From JBJEFI01 sp051873875 (GTDB taxonomy: Bacteria; Bacillota; Bacilli; Bacillales; Bacillaceae_G): a stretch of 18,431 bases of DNA. The notes below the pieces were generated by a model. It ran no database searches, was not told the origin of the DNA, and saw nothing but the letters and a program-made list of their open reading frames with translations. The translations under genes were made by a program, and so were the position numbers. Position 1 is the first letter of the stretch, and each line of letters starts with the position of its first letter. The stretch lies in assembly GCA_051873875.1 (NCBI GenBank), contig JBJEFI010000023.1, forward strand, positions 1 through 18,431. Direction: 5' to 3'. This document shows, one piece after another, positions 14,757-18,431 of the stretch.

Positions 14757-15707
14757 TTACGTTTCGGGATTTTCACATTGTCCACGCTTTTTCTTTTTTC
14801 TGTATTCTTTTTCTTTAATTGCTTTGTATTTTTTTCTGTGTTCCTTAAAACAATTTTCGCAAAATTTTATACCGTTAGCTCCTTCTATTCTTGTGCCGCA
14901 ACCTTCACATTGCTTTGTACCATTAAGATTCCTAGACATCGTTTTTATTAAAGCATCTCCAAAAGTTTCCCAAAGAGTAGTCTTAAATTTGGAATTTTTC
15001 TCACTATAAAGATACTTTACTAACACATCAGATATATAAGTACCGTCCCCATTAATGTTGAGAAGTTCTTCACGAAATTTCTGATATACAAACATTTTTA
15101 CATTGCTATTTTGAGTTTGCTCATATTGTTTTAATAGCACATCTTTTTTTCTATCAAACTTAACATACTCATTGACTATTTCATCATCTACACTTCTGCT
15201 TTTGACAGTCATGAGTGTTTTATAATCAAACTCACCGGCTATTTCTTCAAACTTAATTCTCTTATTAGGGATTAATCTATGTAATCTATTCACAGTACAA
15301 GCGTTAGCCTTCTCAACACGTTTTTTATCTTTATCTTTAGCATAAACAAAGAAGTGGGGTACTTTTCTCTTTACATATTTAGATATTCTGTCATTGATAT
15401 GATCTGGTCTAGTTGGCATAAATAATGTTTTAGCAAAATCTATAGTAAAGTTGTTTTCCATGCAAAGCCACTTAATTACATCCAAATCAACATCGGCACT
15501 ATTCCATATCTTTGTTATGTTATTACTTATTTCACCTATATTAGCTTTATAAGCCATAATTAAACTGTCATAAATATTCTTACTGTTAATTTCTTGCGCT
15601 TCAGCTTTAGACATTTCATAATATAGAGGGACGATGCCTGCCATATTACGTTCTGCAACTTTAACTATAGTTTCATCCTGTATAACCAGAGCTTTATCTC
15701 CATCATT
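14757..15707 (-). CDS. yonO: Exon 2 of YonO-like RNA polymerase (C-terminal part)
   Basis: This exon encodes residues 537-852 of the spliced protein. It starts NDGD, which with Asp536 from exon 1 rebuilds the DNDGD catalytic motif. Next comes KANIGEISNNITKIWN and then NNFTIDFAKT, matching the 'iG.isn' and 'vD.aKt' signatures that follow the active site in RdRP/YonO-type polymerases. The C-terminus adds a zinc ribbon (CEGC at 803-806, CENC at 819-822) and a lysine/arginine-rich tail, probably for nucleic-acid binding. Read alone, the frame would begin at a GTG with no ribosome binding site, and a stop lies one codon upstream, so it is not an independent gene. The zinc ribbon and basic tail precede a TAA after which the same frame stays open for 27 more codons. 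Confidence 0.85.
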   Translation of the reverse strand, partial: NDGDKALVIQDETIVKVAERNMAGIVPLYYEMSKAEAQEINSKNIYDSLIMAYKANIGEISNNITKIWNSADVDLDVIKWLCMENNFTIDFAKTLFMPTRPDHINDRISKYVKRKVPHFFVYAKDKDKKRVEKANACTVNRLHRLIPNKRIKFEEIAGEFDYKTLMTVKSRSVDDEIVNEYVKFDRKKDVLLKQYEQTQNSNVKMFVYQKFREELLNINGDGTYISDVLVKYLYSEKNSKFKTTLWETFGDALIKTMSRNLNGTKQCEGCGTRIEGANGIKFCENCFKEHRKKYKAIKEKEYRKKKKRGQCENPET

Positions 15708-15894
15708 CACTTATCTCAAAGAGATTAGTAGACTATATCTTAGCCATATCATTTCTGACTTAGGCTCTCGGCACTTCCACTTAAGGAATTTCACCTTAAA
15801 TGTACTCTACTCAGTTACTCTCCATAAATCCGTATTGAGCTTATGGATACCTTTTCGATAGTCGTTGCACTTCTATATAATCATCGCAAATTGA

Positions 15895-16521
15895 TTATTT
15901 TTTAAATGTAAAACCTTTATATGGTACGTTCCGTTTCATTGATCGCCTTATCCCACATCTAATCACTTCAGCATTGCTACTAAAATCAAAGTTCTCATGT
16001 AAATACTTGCAACAATCACCAATATAATCGAATTTATTTATTAATTTCCCATCTTTAAACAGCTCGATAGGAGTAGCTTTACCATTTTGACTTCCTTTTC
16101 TTGATTGTTTTTCTAAAGCAACGTGTGGATTGCTCGCATAGAACTCTGACAATTTCTTGTTACCGTAATTGGGATTGTCTTTACCAAACTTTTTAGTGTA
16201 TCTGCCATGTTTTATGGAATATCTAACGTTATCCTTGTGACTGATCCATTCAAGATTATCAACACAATTATTTTTTCTATCAAAATCTTTATGATTCACC
16301 TCTTTTTTAGTATCTGGATCATCATTAGGGATAAATGCCATTGCTACTAAACGGTGTACACTTATACTACGATTATTACCTACGTAGACCACGAGATATC
16401 CATCAAAATTTTCGTTCTGTCTTAGTTCATTTCCATTTTTATATACTTTTCCATTGTTGCTGATAGTGAAAGTATTGCCATTTACCATTAATTCTTTATG
16501 TGCCACTGGTTTACTTTTCAA
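15895..16521 (-). CDS. Intron-encoded HNH homing endonuclease
   Basis: 208 residues. Residues ~10-50 form a NUMOD4-like recognition segment; 54-101 are the HNH core: VHRLVAMAFIP (His56), VNHKDFDRKNN (His77) and DNLEWISHKDNVRYS (Asn89, His95). GKDNPNYGNKK (113-123) is a NUMOD3-type element, and 151-208 an IENR1/NUMOD1-type DNA-binding tail (IELFKDGKLINKF, then KRNVPYKGFTF). This is the SPO1 I-HmuI-like architecture. Such enzymes nick or cut intronless alleles so the intron is copied in. The start is TTG (16521), with AAGGAGGTG nine bases upstream. The gene lies wholly in the P6 loop, so its presence need not disturb splicing. A repeat motif copy lies 26 bases before the start. Confidence 0.92.
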   Translation of the reverse strand: MKSKPVAHKELMVNGNTFTISNNGKVYKNGNELRQNENFDGYLVVYVGNNRSISVHRLVAMAFIPNDDPDTKKEVNHKDFDRKNNCVDNLEWISHKDNVRYSIKHGRYTKKFGKDNPNYGNKKLSEFYASNPHVALEKQSRKGSQNGKATPIELFKDGKLINKFDYIGDCCKYLHENFDFSSNAEVIRCGIRRSMKRNVPYKGFTFKK

Positions 16522-16546
16522 CAGTTAACACCTCCTTGTTATTTAA

Positions 16547-16557
16547 TATTAATTTAT
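16547..16557 (-). promoter_or_regulatory. Repeat motif copy (ATAAATTAATA) inside the intron, before the HNH gene
   Basis: Exact consensus match in sense, next to the inner end of the P6-type stem and 26 bases before the HNH start codon. It could drive the endonuclease separately from the polymerase transcript, as late promoters do for some T4 intron endonucleases. Confidence 0.45.
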
Positions 16558-16726
16558 AATTTGCGATAATTATATATTTAGCACAGGATTAGTCGTAACC
16601 TTCCCTGTTAGCATGGTTATTAACAGTCATTTCCTACTGCTACTTTACGTTAACCATACACCCTGTATTTACAGGTTCACCGAGTTTTATATCCTTATAT
16701 TTCTACAAGGTTTGACAATGTTACTT

Positions 16727-18334
16727 ATCAAATTGGAGCATCTTAGAAACTGAATCAAATATACTTGTGTATATCCCGTCAGTTATAAACCATTTGCTTT
16801 TTTCTTCATCCAATACATTATTCCTTATAGCATGTTCTCTGTATAAGTGAGGGGAGCGAAGGCAATCAATTTTTCCCTCTTCGAATATCCTACAGTAAAC
16901 TTCACCGTTATGTAATAATCCTTTTGGCTCTTCAGTTCCCAAAAACAATCTTTCACAAAAAGCATATAAATCAGGGCAAAGGAAGGTGTACTTGCCATTA
17001 ACATTTAGTTTACCGGCTCTAGCTGCCCGAACCAGACTTTTCTTTTTATCCTTAATTGTCTGTTTAGCATGAGCATCATTGAGCAACTCAGGATACATAT
17101 ACAGGGCTTGCTGGAAGTAATTCTTTCTCTTGTTTGATTCAGTAGCCCCTAGAACTCTTAACATGGTTTCCTTATCTGATCCAATGTTAATTATGTCATC
17201 AATGGTACTCTGACAAATCTTTTTTAATTCCTCATCAGTAATATCAGTTAATGTCTGGAGCATTTGATAATTCAACATAGCCCCATTCGAAGTGTCTTCT
17301 TCATTTAGCTTGGCAGCTTTGCAATTGTATTTAGTAAATCTCTGCTTGTAATCATCCCATCCATCATAATACTTATGCATTTTGAACTGACTCTTAGTAA
17401 AGATGACCTCAATTTCATCTTTTTCAATATCCCATTCTTTACCGTAAATATCTTTAACCTTATAAGACTCATTATGTATTCTTGCAAACTCTTTAAAATC
17501 AAAAGGAACCAGTAAACCTTTAACAAAGGGGAGGCGACACATGAATGATTTCTTCGATTTCTTAGGAAGTATCATTCCACACCCATCAGTATGTTCAATC
17601 TCAATATCCATTGTTTGCCTGGTTATTTCATATGTATCACGATCAATATAATCAACTAAGCTATTTACATTGGTTGCTAAGTCATCTACAACTATTGCTT
17701 TGTTGATGTTGAATCCTTTCCATTCAACGGTTGCACTATTAGAGAGGGCAAGATAGCTTAAATATTTATTAACGTTACTGCCACCTTTAGCATTTATCTC
17801 ATCGACACTCAAACCACAGGTAAGAGTGTCTTTATGTTTTTCCCAAACCGATTCCTTTATAAATAGGCTTTTCTTTGTCCTAATCTGACCAGCAGAAGAG
17901 GTGTAATATATGTATTTCTCATTATTGAATATAAATCCGTCAGTTATTAAATCTTTAAGTATTCTATAGTAATAGGATCTTACTACAATCACGTCTGTAG
18001 ATAGAGTGTTTTCTTTAAGTTTTAATGTTCTAGTTAGAACTGAATCAAAAATAGATATAATATCAGAATCCTTGATGGAATCACTTCGTAAATCTCTAAT
18101 TGTTTTATTCTTATTCATTTCATCTGTTAATTTAGCTTTATGTAAGTTTATATCTTTTACTAATTCCTTATATGCTTTTTTATTTTCTTCTGATTCACTT
18201 CTACTTTTCTTAAGCTCCCCTTTTTGCCTAGAAAGTTCCATGAACGTCTTAAATATTTCATACTCCTCATCTGTGTAGAAAGCAGAAGTATCAAGACTAT
18301 ATATGTATATCTGTTTATCTAAATCCTTTCCCAA
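16727..18334 (-). CDS. yonO: Exon 1 of YonO-like single-chain RNA polymerase
   Basis: Codes for residues 1-536 of an 852-residue protein, close in size to SPbeta YonO. Residues ~143-160 (YYTSSAGQIRTKK) match the 'S.SQ.R' element of RdRP-type enzymes. Residues 249-285 (TDGCGMILP, then CRLPFVKGLLVPFDF) are the first double-psi beta barrel, as in 'DG.G.is...QiRy.g.KGv'. Residues 490-520 (CLRSPHLYREHAIR) match the 'v.rnPclhpGDir' step before the active site, and the exon ends with QFD, the first Asp of DNDGD at 536-540. The family makes RNA; YonO is a DNA-dependent RNA polymerase. Without splicing the frame ends after one extra Lys and a TAA. The start ATG at 18334 follows GGGGAGATAGG. It is probably expressed before the structural genes. 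Confidence 0.87.
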
Positions 18335-18354
18335 TCCTATCTCCCCTTATTTTT

Positions 18355-18365
18355 TATTAATTTAT
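18355..18365 (-). promoter_or_regulatory. Repeat motif copy (ATAAATTAATA) before the polymerase gene
   Basis: Exact consensus match in sense, 20 bases before the polymerase ATG. A related TTAATACATA lies about 30 bases further upstream (near 18384-18393). If the motif is the phage promoter, the polymerase may also transcribe its own gene. A weak host-type promoter (TTGGTT about 15 bases before TACATA) may lie upstream but is not convincing. Confidence 0.4.
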
Positions 18366-18431
18366 CTATCTACTAAATATGTATTCTATGTATTAACTAA
18401 CCAACTCTTTATCCATTTTATTTCTTAATTT

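Larger units (their letters stand above)
15708..16726 (-). ncRNA. Group I self-splicing intron in the polymerase gene
   Basis: 1019 nt. The internal guide CATTGTCAAA (plus bases 16711-16720) pairs with exon 1 end TTTGAT (P1, with the U-G at the splice site) and exon 2 start AATG (P10). P7 is GACTAT (15863-15858) with ATAGTC (15736-15731), in the group IA contexts GCAACGACTATCG and AAGATATAGTC. P8 CCATAA/TTATGG (15822-15846), P9 ATCTC/GAGAT (15713-15725) and the terminal G at 15708 are visible. A P4/P5 stem (ACAGG/CCTGT near 16583-16608) is likely. A 19-bp P6-type stem (16558-16576 with 15874-15892) encloses the endonuclease gene. Splicing gives one continuous frame. Splice sites follow from the pairing and from DNDGD; the fine secondary structure is not fully resolved. 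Confidence 0.9.

Noticed and set aside
14615..14760. Two very short sense frames of about 20 codons between polymerase and PIN-PhoH
   Set aside because: Ribosome binding sites are weak or badly spaced and there is no recognisable protein sequence; one is just the in-frame end of the extension beyond the polymerase stop.
14710..15009. Plus-strand open frame of 99 codons opposite the polymerase C-terminus, and several others of 60-90 codons
   Set aside because: They lie antisense to well-supported genes, lack ribosome binding sites, and have compositions expected from reading the opposite strand.
14757..15710. Exon 2 as an independent gene starting at GTG (15710)
   Set aside because: No ribosome binding site precedes the GTG, the sequence upstream folds as intron P9, and the protein would lack most of the polymerase while beginning in the middle of its active-site motif.
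8568..16535. Shared 13-base leader GGAGGTGTTAACT before the portal (8568-8580) and HNH (16523-16535) TTG starts
   Set aside because: It includes the ribosome binding site, which is expected to be similar; two copies are not enough to claim a regulatory element.
15708..16726. Intein or frameshifted pseudogene instead of an intron
   Set aside because: Stops occur in all reading frames of the insertion outside the HNH gene, there are no intein splicing motifs, and the guide pairing, P7 and terminal G fit a group I intron with both splice sites.
1..18431. tRNA genes, CRISPR arrays, insertion sequences, integrase or attachment sites
   Set aside because: I looked for cloverleaf-like segments, regularly spaced repeats and transposase or recombinase motifs and found none; the only mobile element seen is the HNH-bearing intron.
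18366..18431. Host-type promoter before the polymerase gene
   Set aside because: A TTGGTT / TACATA pair can be drawn but the spacing and the bases are poor, and the window ends too close to judge.

Overview
The window looks like the late (packaging, head and tail) region of a temperate SPbeta-like siphophage or prophage of an AT-rich Bacillaceae host. The main reasons are a YonK homologue, a YonO-type single-chain RNA polymerase, and a gene order that, as far as I recall it, matches SPbeta from yonO through yonK to the terminase, portal and capsid genes. All genes lie on the minus strand, so transcription runs from base 18431 towards base 1. Ribosome binding sites are strong AGGAGG types, and most gaps are short or are ATGA/TGATG overlaps.

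In transcription order: (1) 18334-14757, a gene for an RNA polymerase of the eukaryotic RdRP / YonO / double-psi-beta-barrel superfamily. It is interrupted by a 1019-nt group I intron at 16726-15708. The intron splits the catalytic metal-binding motif between the first Asp and the Asn of DNDGD, and carries an HNH homing endonuclease (16521-15895) in its P6 loop. Joining the exons gives one 852-residue protein. (2) 14495-11439, a nucleic-acid module: a PIN-PhoH fusion, YonK, a calcineurin-type metallophosphoesterase and a small acidic protein. (3) 11438-11275, a gap with two strong terminators and G-rich repeats. (4) 11274-8601, a zinc-finger protein that is probably the small terminase, then the large terminase. 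(5) 8568-3960, portal, prohead protease fused to scaffold, a probable decoration protein and the major capsid protein. (6) 3887-919, head-tail connector and tail completion proteins. (7) 869-129, a probable tail tube protein, followed by the first ten codons of another gene at the left edge.

The most notable signals are three. First, the intron sits exactly in the polymerase active-site codons; a 10-nt internal guide (plus-strand bases 16711-16720) pairs with both exon ends and fixes both splice sites. Second, an 11-mer (sense ATAAATTAATA) recurs in eight intergenic gaps, always in the same orientation and upstream of a ribosome binding site, including inside the intron ahead of the endonuclease. 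It is a candidate promoter for the phage polymerase itself. Third, a purine-rich 9-mer GGAGAGGGG is over-represented on the plus strand only.

A working model, which is inference, is that the polymerase is made first and transcribes the late operons from these repeats. Intron splicing would then gate polymerase activity, since unspliced mRNA can only yield a protein truncated within the active site.
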